From Kiritimatiellia bacterium (GTDB lineage Bacteria > Verrucomicrobiota > Kiritimatiellia > RFP12 > UBA1067), in contig JAFPNP010000236.1 of assembly GCA_017411125.1 (NCBI GenBank), forward strand, positions 1 to 8,533: a stretch of DNA of 8,533 bases, read 5' to 3'. The notes beneath the pieces were generated by a model, which saw nothing but the letters and a program-made list of their open reading frames with translations, ran no database searches and was not told the origin of the DNA. Positions 1 through 8,400 of this stretch are shown here, piece after piece. Position 1 is the stretch's first letter, and the number at the start of each line of letters is the position of its first letter. The position numbers were made by a program, and so were the translations under genes.

Positions 1-1439
1 AGGAAGATTTCGAGATGGACATGAACCTGTCGCTTACGGGCGTCGGGGCTAGCTTGACGCAGTCTATGGACGACGGCGCGCTGGAGATCAAGGAGGTCAT
101 CAAGGGTGGTCCGCTCGCGAAAGAGGGCAGCATCAAGGCGGGAATGAAGATCATAGGCGTCGGACAGGGCAGCGAACCGATAGAGGACATAACGTGGAAA
201 CCCATGCGCAAATCCATCAGAAAGATTCGAGGACCGAAGGGAACCACCGTGGTGTTGGAGGTGACGGACAAGAATGGCGGAGGCCGCCGCCGCGTGTCGC
301 TCGTGCGCGACAAGATAAATTTCGAGGAGCAGGCCGCCACCGGGCGCGTCGAACGTGTGACGCTTGGAGGCGTGGAGCGGACGATGGGCTACATAAGGCT
401 TCCTGGCTTCTATGGAACGATGGACAAGAAGCCCGGCGATCCGCAATACAGGTCGTGTTCGCTCGACGTGGCGAAATGGGTGGCGAAGTTCAACACACAG
501 AAAGCCGAAGGGCTTATACTGGATCTGCGCGGGAACGGAGGCGGTTCGCTGAAGGAGGCTGTGTTGCTCACTGCGCTCTTCGTGCGCCCCAATCCTGGTC
601 CCTGCCCCGTTGTGCAGATACGCGAACAGACCAACGTCTACCCGTTGTACACGTTCCCTGACGTGCCGACATTTGCTTGGCGGAAACCAATGGTCGTGTT
701 GATTGACCGGGCCTCCGCCTCCGCCTCCGAGATTGTGGCCGCCGCGCTGCAGGACACGGGGCGCGCCATCATCGTAGGCGACCACCGGTCGCACGGAAAG
801 GGCACGGTGCAGACCGTCATGGAACTTGGCGGCGATTCCGAGACGCCGTATGGTTCCGTAAAGGTCACGACTGCCCATTTCTACCGAATCAATGGTTCCT
901 CTACACAGGAAAAGGGCGTGGAAAGCGACATCGTGTTGCCGTCTTCTTTCGACGAGCGTGCCGGCATAGGCGAGAACGACCTGCCGAACGCACTGCCGTG
1001 GACGATGGTCGAGCCGATGCAGTACGAGCGTATTTGGAATATGTCGAGCTACGTGCCGCAGCTTAAGGTGTTGTCGGACGAGCGTTGCGCCGGCTCGGCG
1101 GAATATGCACATCGCATGAAAGTGGTGAAGCTGTGCCGCGACCTGTCCGAACGTAACACGGTGCCGCTTGAACGTGCGGCCAGGCGAAAGATGATGCGCG
1201 AAGAGCGCGACATTCTGGACGCTGCGGACGAGCTCGAAGACGAAAGAGAAGACGAGGACGACGAAGTCCAGACGTCCTCCAGAAAGAAGCGCGAGAAGAA
1301 AAACGACTTTGTGCTGAAGGAATCGCTCAACATACTTTCCGACCTTGTTCGTCTGACGGGCGGCGCGGAGGCGCCTGAACCGAAAGTGCGCCCGCGCAAC
1401 CTTCCACCGTGGCTTCGGGCGCTCGGAGGAGACTACTGA
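1..1439 (+). CDS. prc: Tail-specific C-terminal processing protease (Prc/Tsp, peptidase family S41), 5'-partial
   Basis: Periplasmic serine protease that degrades or trims proteins from their C-terminus. In E. coli, Prc also controls peptidoglycan hydrolase levels. The reading frame is open through the left edge (frame from base 3), so the ATG at 15 is probably internal; by comparison with E. coli Prc roughly 240 N-terminal residues, including any signal peptide, lie outside. Numbered from that ATG: PDZ domain about 4-85 (GVGASL, GGPLAKEG, GVGQG, IRGPKGT), S41 catalytic core about 120-305, and a Prc-type C-terminal domain (DUF3340) about 320-450 starting at NALPW. The core shows LDLRGNGGG (169-177), DRASASASE with probable nucleophile Ser236, Asp247, and the general base Lys262 in HGKGTVQ. 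There is one more residue between Ser and Lys than in E. coli, in a loop. The fold and catalytic set look intact. Residues 399-430 are a strongly acidic run followed by a basic one, in a region that is also charged and variable in relatives. The stop overlaps the dapF start. Confidence 0.93.
   Translation, partial: EDFEMDMNLSLTGVGASLTQSMDDGALEIKEVIKGGPLAKEGSIKAGMKIIGVGQGSEPIEDITWKPMRKSIRKIRGPKGTTVVLEVTDKNGGGRRRVSLVRDKINFEEQAATGRVERVTLGGVERTMGYIRLPGFYGTMDKKPGDPQYRSCSLDVAKWVAKFNTQKAEGLILDLRGNGGGSLKEAVLLTALFVRPNPGPCPVVQIREQTNVYPLYTFPDVPTFAWRKPMVVLIDRASASASEIVAAALQDTGRAIIVGDHRSHGKGTVQTVMELGGDSETPYGSVKVTTAHFYRINGSSTQEKGVESDIVLPSSFDERAGIGENDLPNALPWTMVEPMQYERIWNMSSYVPQLKVLSDERCAGSAEYAHRMKVVKLCRDLSERNTVPLERAARRKMMREERDILDAADELEDEREDEDDEVQTSSRKKREKKNDFVLKESLNILSDLVRLTGGAEAPEPKVRPRNLPPWLRALGGDY
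1425..1430 (+). promoter_or_regulatory. Ribosome binding site of dapF (GGAGGA), inside the end of prc
   Basis: A strong Shine-Dalgarno sequence, GGAGGA, lies 8 nt before the ATG at 1439. It decides the dapF start: the longer frame opening at 1409 would add ten residues (MASGARRRLL) that have no counterpart in the family and no such site. The prc stop and dapF start share bases in TGATG, the arrangement expected for translational coupling. Confidence 0.85.
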
Positions 1440-2287
1440 TGAGAAAAGTCGCTTTCACCAAGATGCACGGAGCCGGAAACGATTTCGTGCTGATCGACGA
1501 CCGCGACGGCACGTTCCCCGCGCACGACCATATTCTTCTAGCGATGATGGCGTCCCGCCGGACAGGTATTGCGTGCGAAGGCGTGATACTCGTCCAGAAG
1601 TCCAGCGTCGCCGACTTCCGCATGGAATTCTTCAATCCGGACGGTACTGTCGCAGACCTCTGCGGGAACGGCTCGCGCTGCGTAGCCGCATTTGCGCGAG
1701 AAATCGGCGCCGTCAAATCCTCCGCAATGACTTTCGAGACGCGGGCAGGACTTGTCGATGCGGAGGTCGCGCCGGGCGGTGCCTCCGTCAAGGTTTGGAT
1801 GCCGGAACCGCGCAATCGCCGCTATGGACTCCAGGTGAAGGCGGACGGCCAGATGGTGACCGGCGACTACGTCGAAGTCGGGGTGCCGCATTTCGTCGTG
1901 CACAGCGCAAACGTTCCTTCGCTGGATGTTGACGGCCTTGGACGTGCCTTGCGCCTTGCCGACGAATTTGCTCCCAACGGTACGAACGTCGATTTCATCC
2001 AACCCCTTCCTCCGCACAAGGCGATTCTGCGTACTTACGAACGCGGCGTTGAAGCGGAAAGTGGCGCATGTGGCACCGGCGCGGTGGCAGCTGCCGTGGC
2101 AGCCGTTGAAACAAAAAAGCTTTCCCTGCCGGTCGCGATTCGCACATCCGAGGGGTACACCCTCACGGTAGATGGCGACTGGAGGCGTGCAAAGGCTACG
2201 GGATTCACCCTTACTGGACCCGTGAAAAAGGTTTTCGAGGGCGTTGTGGACCTCGACAGTTTCGATACAGGCAATGAAATGGAGTGA
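1439..2287 (+). CDS. dapF: Diaminopimelate epimerase
   Basis: Cytoplasmic, cofactor-independent epimerase that converts LL- to meso-diaminopimelate, the precursor of lysine and of the peptidoglycan cross-link. The product is 282 residues, normal for the family. The start MRKVAFTKMHGAGNDF matches the conserved N-terminus (KMHGxGNDF). The two catalytic cysteines are both present, one in each half of the pseudo-symmetric fold: Cys75 in LCGNGSRC and Cys211 in SGACGTGA. Other family signatures are FNPDGT (65-70), GVPHFV (148-153, the variant with Val where E. coli has GNPH), GTNVDF (181-186) and RTYERGVE (198-205). Both active-site halves being intact argues for a working enzyme. It overlaps prc by one base (TGATG) and is followed by pyrF after 4 nt, so it is the middle gene of a probable three-gene transcript. 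Its presence implies meso-DAP-type peptidoglycan or DAP-derived lysine in the host. Confidence 0.97.
   Translation: MRKVAFTKMHGAGNDFVLIDDRDGTFPAHDHILLAMMASRRTGIACEGVILVQKSSVADFRMEFFNPDGTVADLCGNGSRCVAAFAREIGAVKSSAMTFETRAGLVDAEVAPGGASVKVWMPEPRNRRYGLQVKADGQMVTGDYVEVGVPHFVVHSANVPSLDVDGLGRALRLADEFAPNGTNVDFIQPLPPHKAILRTYERGVEAESGACGTGAVAAAVAAVETKKLSLPVAIRTSEGYTLTVDGDWRRAKATGFTLTGPVKKVFEGVVDLDSFDTGNEME
2281..2284 (+). promoter_or_regulatory. Ribosome binding site of pyrF (GGAG), overlapping the end of dapF
   Basis: GGAG sits 7 nt before the ATG at 2292 and lies within the last codons of dapF. It supports the start MAELIVALDV over upstream in-frame starts at 2244 and 2274, which would lie inside dapF and add residues unlike the family. 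Confidence 0.75.
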
Positions 2288-2291
2288 AAAG

Positions 2292-2990
2292 ATGGCGGAG
2301 TTGATAGTTGCGCTTGACGTGCAGACGCGCGCGGAAGCCGAGGCGAAGGTAAAGCTTATAGGCGACGCGGTAGGCTTCTACAAAATAGGTCTCGAACTTT
2401 TCACTGCGGAAGGTCCGGACGTGGTAAAGGCTGTAAAGGAGCTGGGCAAGAAGGTGTTTCTCGATCTCAAGCTGCATGATATACCCCGTACGGTTGAACG
2501 CGCCGTATTGAGCGGCGGAAAGCTTGGCGTCGATCTGATGACGATACACTCCGTCGGCGGCAAAGCAATGATACGTGCGGCGGCGGATGCCGCCGCCACG
2601 TTTGGCGCTGGCGGGCCGAAGATTCTCGCCGTGACCGTACTTACATCGCTTGACAAAACGGATCTCGAAGATGTAGGCATCGTAGGCCGCACTCCGGCAG
2701 AACAGGTCGCGGCTATGGCTCGCTTCGCCACATCAAACGGCGCAAATGGCCTCGTGTGCAGCCCGAAAGAGGTCGGAGAACTCTCGCGGATGCTTCCCGG
2801 CGGCACTTTGTTTATTACACCGGGAGTGCGTCCCGCCGGCACCGCAATCGGCGACCAAAAACGCGTGGCGACGCCGGCGGACGCAGTCCGCGACGGTTCG
2901 ACTCATCTGGTGGTCGGCCGACCCATCCTTGCCGCGCCAGATCCTGCCGCCGCAGCCCGCGCGATCCGCACGGAAATGGCCGCCGTGTAA
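2292..2990 (+). CDS. pyrF: Orotidine 5'-phosphate decarboxylase
   Basis: Cytoplasmic enzyme for the last step of de novo pyrimidine synthesis, decarboxylating OMP to UMP. The product is 232 residues, the usual size of the short bacterial PyrF, a TIM-barrel enzyme. The N-terminal strand IVALDV carries the first substrate-binding Asp (Asp9). The catalytic tetrad motif LDLKLHDIP (57-65) contains Asp58, Lys60 and Asp63. ITPGVRP (175-181) and VVGRPI (207-212) form the phosphate-binding end, with Arg210 the conserved phosphate ligand. All key residues are present. The start is fixed by a GGAG site and by the family N-terminus. It is third in the prc-dapF-pyrF run, 4 nt after dapF. Its TAA stop abuts the convergent metH stop with no base between. 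Isoleucine codons in the first 94 residues are all ATA (six of six) and in the rest all ATC or ATT (six of six), a curiosity that may be chance. Confidence 0.97.
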   Translation: MAELIVALDVQTRAEAEAKVKLIGDAVGFYKIGLELFTAEGPDVVKAVKELGKKVFLDLKLHDIPRTVERAVLSGGKLGVDLMTIHSVGGKAMIRAAADAAATFGAGGPKILAVTVLTSLDKTDLEDVGIVGRTPAEQVAAMARFATSNGANGLVCSPKEVGELSRMLPGGTLFITPGVRPAGTAIGDQKRVATPADAVRDGSTHLVVGRPILAAPDPAAAARAIRTEMAAV

Positions 2991-3029
2991 TCAGGCAAAT
3001 ACTTTCTCTGCCGTGCGGACGGCGCCCAT
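2965..3029. repeat. Inverted repeats spanning the convergent pyrF/metH junction
   Basis: A perfect 9-bp inverted repeat, TCCGCACGG at 2965-2973 and CCGTGCGGA at 3011-3019, flanks both stop codons with a 37-nt loop. A second pair, ATGGCCGCCGT (2976-2986) and ACGGCGCCCAT (3019-3029), pairs at 10 of 11 positions. The two stems interleave, so they would be alternatives or a pseudoknot. Because the arms are symmetric, transcripts from either strand could fold. No T-run follows on either strand, so this is not a canonical intrinsic terminator. It could be a stabilising 3' structure, a non-canonical bidirectional terminator, or coincidence in GC-rich coding sequence, since all arms lie in codons. 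Confidence 0.4.
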
Positions 3030-5414
3030 GGCATCGCGACTGTAGAAGTCCGCACCAATTTGTGCAGCGTATTCTGCCGTCAGCACTGCCCCGCCGACCA
3101 TGACCTTGCAACCGGGCAGTTCGGCATGGATGAGTTTTACCGTCTCTTCCATGAAGCAGACGGTGGTTGTCATCAGGGCGGAAAGCCCCACAAGGCGGCA
3201 ATTTTCGCGCCGAGCGGCATCCAACACCTTTTCCGGAGGGACGTCGCGGCCGAGGTCAATCACCTTGAAGCCATAATTCTCCAGCAAGGCACGGACTATG
3301 TTCTTGCCGATGTCATGAATGTCGCCCTTCACCGTGGCGATTACTATGACGCCCTTTGTCTCGGCAGGTGCGCCACCATTCTGTGCAAGGGCTGCGCGAA
3401 TAACATCGAACGCCGCGCCGGCTGCGTCCGCAGCCATTAGCAGCTGCGGCAAGAATACCGTTTTGGACTCGAAACCGCGCCCTACGACTTCCAACGCCGG
3501 AACAATCGAACCATCAATGATCTCCACCGGCTTATTCCCGGCCGCAAGCTTTTCGCGGGCGGCCTTGGCGGCATCAGATTTCAGTCCGCGCCGTATGGCC
3601 GTCGCCAGATCGTCGGACGATTCGGCAGCGGCCGGACCGTTCGTCGCAGGAATCGGCATTGCGGATGCAGACGCCACAGGAATGGACGGCGCGGTTGCTA
3701 TCCAGTTTCCGCAGGAACGGTCGCGTCCCGTAAGCGCCCGGAACGCGCGCCATGCAGTCATCATCTCGGATGAAAGCGGATTTACTATTGCGGCGGAAAG
3801 CCCGGCGCCCATTGCAAGCGTATAGAATGCCGCATTGAGATGAGGACGCCCAGGAAGGCCGAAGGAGATGTTGGATACGCCAAGCACTGTACGGCAGCCA
3901 AGTTCAGTACGTATGCGGCGAAGCGTCTCCAACGCGACGTTGGCGCTTTCGGCGTCAGCGCTTACCGCAAGACAAAGTGCATCGAATACGAAATCGTCTG
4001 GATGAAGCCCGTATTCTTCGCCGCGCTCGAGGATCCTGTGCGCTATTGCGAGACGCCCGTCCGCCGTGGACGGTATTCCGCTTTCGTCCAGAAGCAGCGC
4101 CACGACCACTCCGCCGTATTTGGCCACGAGCGGCAAAACGGTACGGATGGATTCCTCCTTGCCGTTGACGGAATTTACAAGCGGCTTCCCATTGTAATGT
4201 CGCATGGCGCGGTCGAGCGCGACAGGATCGGACGTGTCGATTTGAAGCGGCAGGTCCGTTACGCCCTGCACGGCTTGAACTATACGGTCCAGCACGGCGG
4301 TCTCGTCAATGCCAGGCACGCCAACATTTACATCGAGCACCGACGCACCGGCTTCTGCCTGGGCGACGGCCTCCCGCAGAACGTATGCCGTATCGCCATC
4401 CGTGAGCGCCGTCTTGAGTTTTTTCTTGCCGGTTGGATTGATGCGTTCGCCGATTACAATCGTGTCGTCAAGGGTTATTTCAACTGCGTGGGTGCCGGAC
4501 GAGATTATGCATCTCCTTGACGCAGGATTGCGCGTCGATGGACAAACTTTGGCCAGGCGCGAAGAAACGGCGGCTATATGTTCCGGTGTCGTGCCGCAGC
4601 ATCCGCCTACAATGCTGGCTCCGGCGGCAACGAGGTCGGCTACATCTGCGGCAAACTCGTCCGGATCGACCGTGAACACGGTCTCGCCATCCACCACTTT
4701 CGGCATTCCGGCATTCGGCTTGACGATCAACGGAAGCGGCGCGCACCTTGCAAGGCGTTCCAAATACGGAAGCATCTTGTCCGGACCAAGACCGCAATTG
4801 AAGCCAAGGGCATCAACGCGCAACCCTGCAAGCAGCGTGGCGACACACTCCACGTCCCCGCCGGTCAGCAGTTTTCCGTCTTCGCCAAGTGCGACCGTGG
4901 CGAAGACCGGCATGGAGCAATTCTCTTTCGCGGCCAGCACGGCGGCTTTGAGTTCAAGCGTGTCTCCCATCGTCTCGACGACGACAAGGTCTGCACCGGC
5001 TTTTGCGCCGATTGCAATCTGCTCGGCAAATGCATCGTATGCGGCGTCGAACTCGAAATCGCCGGCCGGCTTGAGCAATCGCCCCGTCGGCCCTACGTCA
5101 AGGGCGACGAAACGTGGCTTGCCTGGAGATGAGGCGGACGAAGCGGCCTCGCGGGCTATGGACACCCCTGCGGCGATTACGTCCGCCAGCCGGGCGTCAC
5201 CATGATATTTGGCGGAATTTGCACCAAACGTGTTGGCATAAACGACATCCGTCCCCGCCGCGAAATATGCGGCGTGGACGGAATGTATGTCCTGCGGATG
5301 CGTCAGGTTCCAGAGTTCAGGGATTTCTCCCGGCCCAAGACCGCGCTTCTGGAGCTGCGTGCCCATCGCCCCGTCGAGAAACAGGGGCCGATCTGCTGGA
5401 ATCGCAAAGGCCAC
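2991..5414 (-). CDS. metH: Cobalamin-dependent methionine synthase, short form without reactivation domain
   Basis: Cytoplasmic enzyme that moves a methyl group from 5-methyltetrahydrofolate through bound cobalamin to homocysteine, giving methionine. Numbered from the GTG start (807 residues): homocysteine-binding barrel about 10-290, with DGAMGTQ (14-20) and three zinc-ligand cysteines, Cys207 (NCGLGP) and Cys272-Cys273 (GGCCGTTPEH); pterin-binding barrel about 315-560 with GERINPTGKK (322-331) and LDVNVG; an Ala/Pro/Ser-rich linker about 572-600; the four-helix cobalamin cap about 600-680; and the cobalamin domain about 688-807 with GDIHDIGKN, whose His700 is the lower cobalt ligand, then GLSALMTTT and MVGGAVLT. 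The protein ends right after this domain, so the AdoMet-binding activation domain of E. coli MetH (1,227 residues) is absent, as in Thermotoga and several clostridial enzymes. The GTG start is chosen for its GGAG site; a TTG at 5429 without an evident site would add five residues. It lies directly downstream of rpoC. Confidence 0.93.
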   Translation of the reverse strand: MAFAIPADRPLFLDGAMGTQLQKRGLGPGEIPELWNLTHPQDIHSVHAAYFAAGTDVVYANTFGANSAKYHGDARLADVIAAGVSIAREAASSASSPGKPRFVALDVGPTGRLLKPAGDFEFDAAYDAFAEQIAIGAKAGADLVVVETMGDTLELKAAVLAAKENCSMPVFATVALGEDGKLLTGGDVECVATLLAGLRVDALGFNCGLGPDKMLPYLERLARCAPLPLIVKPNAGMPKVVDGETVFTVDPDEFAADVADLVAAGASIVGGCCGTTPEHIAAVSSRLAKVCPSTRNPASRRCIISSGTHAVEITLDDTIVIGERINPTGKKKLKTALTDGDTAYVLREAVAQAEAGASVLDVNVGVPGIDETAVLDRIVQAVQGVTDLPLQIDTSDPVALDRAMRHYNGKPLVNSVNGKEESIRTVLPLVAKYGGVVVALLLDESGIPSTADGRLAIAHRILERGEEYGLHPDDFVFDALCLAVSADAESANVALETLRRIRTELGCRTVLGVSNISFGLPGRPHLNAAFYTLAMGAGLSAAIVNPLSSEMMTAWRAFRALTGRDRSCGNWIATAPSIPVASASAMPIPATNGPAAAESSDDLATAIRRGLKSDAAKAAREKLAAGNKPVEIIDGSIVPALEVVGRGFESKTVFLPQLLMAADAAGAAFDVIRAALAQNGGAPAETKGVIVIATVKGDIHDIGKNIVRALLENYGFKVIDLGRDVPPEKVLDAARRENCRLVGLSALMTTTVCFMEETVKLIHAELPGCKVMVGGAVLTAEYAAQIGADFYSRDAMGAVRTAEKVFA

Positions 5415-5419
5415 GGCAG

Positions 5420-5423
5420 CTCC
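5420..5423 (-). promoter_or_regulatory. Ribosome binding site of metH (GGAG)
   Basis: On the minus strand GGAG lies 5 nt before the GTG at 5414-5412. The alternative in-frame TTG at 5429-5427 has no purine-rich site at a usable distance; its upstream bases are the rpoC stop region GAATAGACCGTC. This favours GTG, leaving 21 nt between the rpoC stop and metH. Confidence 0.55.
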
Positions 5424-5435
5424 ATTCAAGACGGT

Positions 5436-8400
5436 CTATTCGTCGAAGCCGTATCCGGCGTCTCCGCCTTCTTCGATACGTGCAGACTCCTCGCCCTCGG
5501 CCTCTGCGGCAAGTGCGTCCGCAGTTTCCTCCGGTGTGACGATCTGGAACGCTGCACCCTCCTCGCTGTCCTCCTCTTCCGGCGGAATCGGGGTGGTTCC
5601 GTACAGAGCCTCCATCTTCGCCTTCGCCTCGGCGCGGAGTTTCTCCATCTCTTCGTCGGAGATGGTCTCGCAGAGAGGCACGAGCTTGAGATAGCGATGA
5701 AGCGGGAAGCCGGTACCGCCCGGAATGAGGTGGCCAAGGATGACGTTCTCCTTGAAACCGCGCAGTTCGTCCACGCGGCCCATAGTGGCGGCCTCGGTGA
5801 GGACGCGCGTCGTATCCTGGAAGGACGCGGCGGAGATGAAGGAGTCGGTTTCGAGCGCGGCTTTGGTAATACCCAGAAGCGCAGTCTGCGCCTCGGCCGG
5901 ACGGCGGCCTTCGACGATCATCTGCTGGTTCACGCGCCAGAAAGTCTGGCGGGACACCTGCTCGCCCCAGAGGAAGTCGGTGTCGCCCGGATTGGTGATG
6001 CGCACCTTGCGGAGCATCTGGCGCACGATGATCTCGATATGCTTGTCGTTGATTTCCACGCCCTGCAGACGGTAGACCTGCTGCACTTCGCTGACAAGAT
6101 ACTTTTCGAGTTCCTGCGGACCGGCGGCCTCGAGAATTTCCTGCGGCACGAACGGACCTTCCGTGAGCGGCTGGCCTTTCTTTACGCGGTCGCCCTTGAA
6201 CACGACGATCTGCTTGCCCATCGGAATGAGGTAGTCTTCGGTCTGTCCCGTCACGTCGTCGCGCACGATGATGGTGCGCTTGCCGCGAACGTTCGGTCCG
6301 AATTCCACGACGCCCTCGATCATGGAGATCACGGCGGCATCTTTCGGCTGGCGTGCCTCGAAAAGCTCGGCCACGCGCGGAAGACCGCCCGTGATGTCGC
6401 GCGTCTTCGCCGCGCTGCGCGGAGTCTTCGCGAGAAGCATTCCTGGCGTGGACTTCATGCCGTCACGCACCATGACGATGGCGCCCGTCGGGATGTCGTA
6501 GCTGTCGAGCATTGCGTCCGGGTTGCCATCCGCCGACTTGCCGCGGATTTCGATGCGCGGATGCAGATTGGATTCGCGCGTGTCGAGCACGACGAGGGTC
6601 TTCGCGCCGGTTGCGCGGTCGGTCTCGCTCTTGACGGATACGTCCTCCTCGAAATCCACGAAAGTGATCGTTCCCTGCGTCTCGGAAAGCACGGGCACGG
6701 AGTGCGGATCCCACACGGCGACTTTCTGGCCCTTCTTGACCGCCGCGCCATCCGCGATGAGCAGCGTGGCGCCCATCTGGAGCTGGTAGGAATCGAGGCG
6801 GGTTCCGTCCTTGCCCCAGATTTCAAGCGAGCCGTTCTTGTTGAGGACGACTTCGTTCCCTTCGTCGTTCGTCACTTTGCGGACGTCGACGAACTTGGCG
6901 ATGCCGTCGTTCTTGAGGACGATTTCAGGAACCTTGGCCGTCATGGACGCCGTGCCGCCGATATGGAACGTACGCATCGTCAGCTGCGTGCCGGGCTCGC
7001 CGATGGACTGGGCGGCGATGATTCCTACCGCAGTGCCGATTTCCACCTGCTTGCCGGTGGAGAGGTCGCGCCCGTAGCACTTCGCGCACATTCCGTATTC
7101 CGCGTCGCACGTAAGGGCGCTGCGGATCCACACCTTCTCGATGCCGGCTTTCTCGATGCGCTCGCAGGCGGCTTCGTCGATTTCGGCATTCGCCTCGACG
7201 AGGATTTCCTGCGTCTTCGGGTTGCGGATATCGTAGAACGACGTGCGTCCGAGGATGCGGCTGGAAAGGGAGGCCTTGACTTCGTCGCCTTCAACGATGG
7301 CCTCCACCTCGATGCCGTTTACGGTATTGCAGTCTTCGGTGGAGATGATGACGTCCTGCGAGACGTCCACGAGCTTGCGCGTGAGGTAGCCGGCGTCGGC
7401 CGTCTTGAGCGCGGTGTCTGCAAGGCCCTTGCGCGCGCCGTGCGACGAGATGAAGTATTCGAGCACCGAAAGGCCCTCGCGGAAGGACGCGGTAATCGGG
7501 CGCTCGATGATGTTTCCGGACGGGTCGGCCATGAGGCCGCGCATTCCGGCCAGCTGGCGGATCTGCAGCTTCGAGCCGCGGGCCTTGGAGTCCACCATCA
7601 TGTAGATCGGGTTCAGCTCGGTGGGATGCTTGTTCTCGGGCGAGATGTTGCGGTCGATGGTCTTGTACAGCTCGTCGCCCACCTTCTCGGTGGCGGCAGT
7701 CCATACGTCGACGATCTTGTTGTGGCGCTCGCCGGCGGTAATGATACCCTGCTGGAACTGACCTTCGATCTTGGCGACTTCGGCGGAGGACTTGGCAATC
7801 ACATCGTCCTTGACTGCCGGACGGATCATATCCTTGAGTCCCATGGACGCGCCGGACACGGTGACGTAGTTGTATCCGAGGTTCTTTAGGTCGTCGATGA
7901 GTTTCACCGTGGCGTCATGGCCCGCGACGCGCTGACAGTCGAGGATTAGATTGCCGATCGTGGACTTGGTCACCTTGTCATTGATGAAGCCCATCTCTTT
8001 CGGGAACACGCCGTTGAAGATCACGCGGCCGGCGGTGGTCTCGATGACGCGCTTCGACGGATCTCCGTGCGGACGCGGCGGCATGGGACGCCCTTCGGCG
8101 TCCACAAGCTTGTCCGAGCCGTAGTCTGGGTTGCGCAGACGGATGCGCGAGTGGTAGTCGATCGCCTTCTCGGCAATGCCGAACTCCACTTCGCCGATGT
8201 CGTTGAAAAGCGGCACGTGCTCGTCGCCGAACGGATTCTTGCCCGCCACGCGGTTGTTGAGCTTGTCCTGCTGGCCGGCCGTGGTAAGGAAGTAGAGGCC
8301 AAGGCAGACGTCCTGAGTCGGCGTCATAACGGACTTTCCGGACGCCGGCGAGAAGATGGACGTGGCCGCAAGCATCATCAGACGGCTTTCCATCTGTGCC

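Noticed and set aside
1409..1438. A longer dapF start adding ten residues (MASGARRRLL).
   Set aside because: The family N-terminus and the GGAGGA site both point to the ATG at 1439; the extension is only the prc end read in another frame.
1327..2017. Minus-strand frames of about 160 codons opposite prc/dapF.
   Set aside because: They are antisense to a clearly conserved dapF with all catalytic residues, and have no protein motifs of their own.
2965..3019. A classical Rho-independent terminator between pyrF and metH.
   Set aside because: The stem is present but the loop is 37 nt and there is no T-run after the arm on either strand, so it is reported only as an inverted repeat.
4309..5205. 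A 298-codon plus-strand frame antisense to metH.
   Set aside because: A low-complexity Ser/Ala/Thr/Pro-rich shadow of the metH reading frame, without motifs or a credible ribosome binding site.
5202..7889. An 895-codon open frame on the plus strand, antisense to most of rpoC and the start of metH.
   Set aside because: It mirrors the codon structure of rpoC in a GC-rich genome, crosses the rpoC-metH boundary, is rich in His, Asp, Arg and Leu as antisense shadows usually are, and shows no recognisable domain. The opposite strand is unmistakably rpoC. Ribosome profiling would be needed to revive it.
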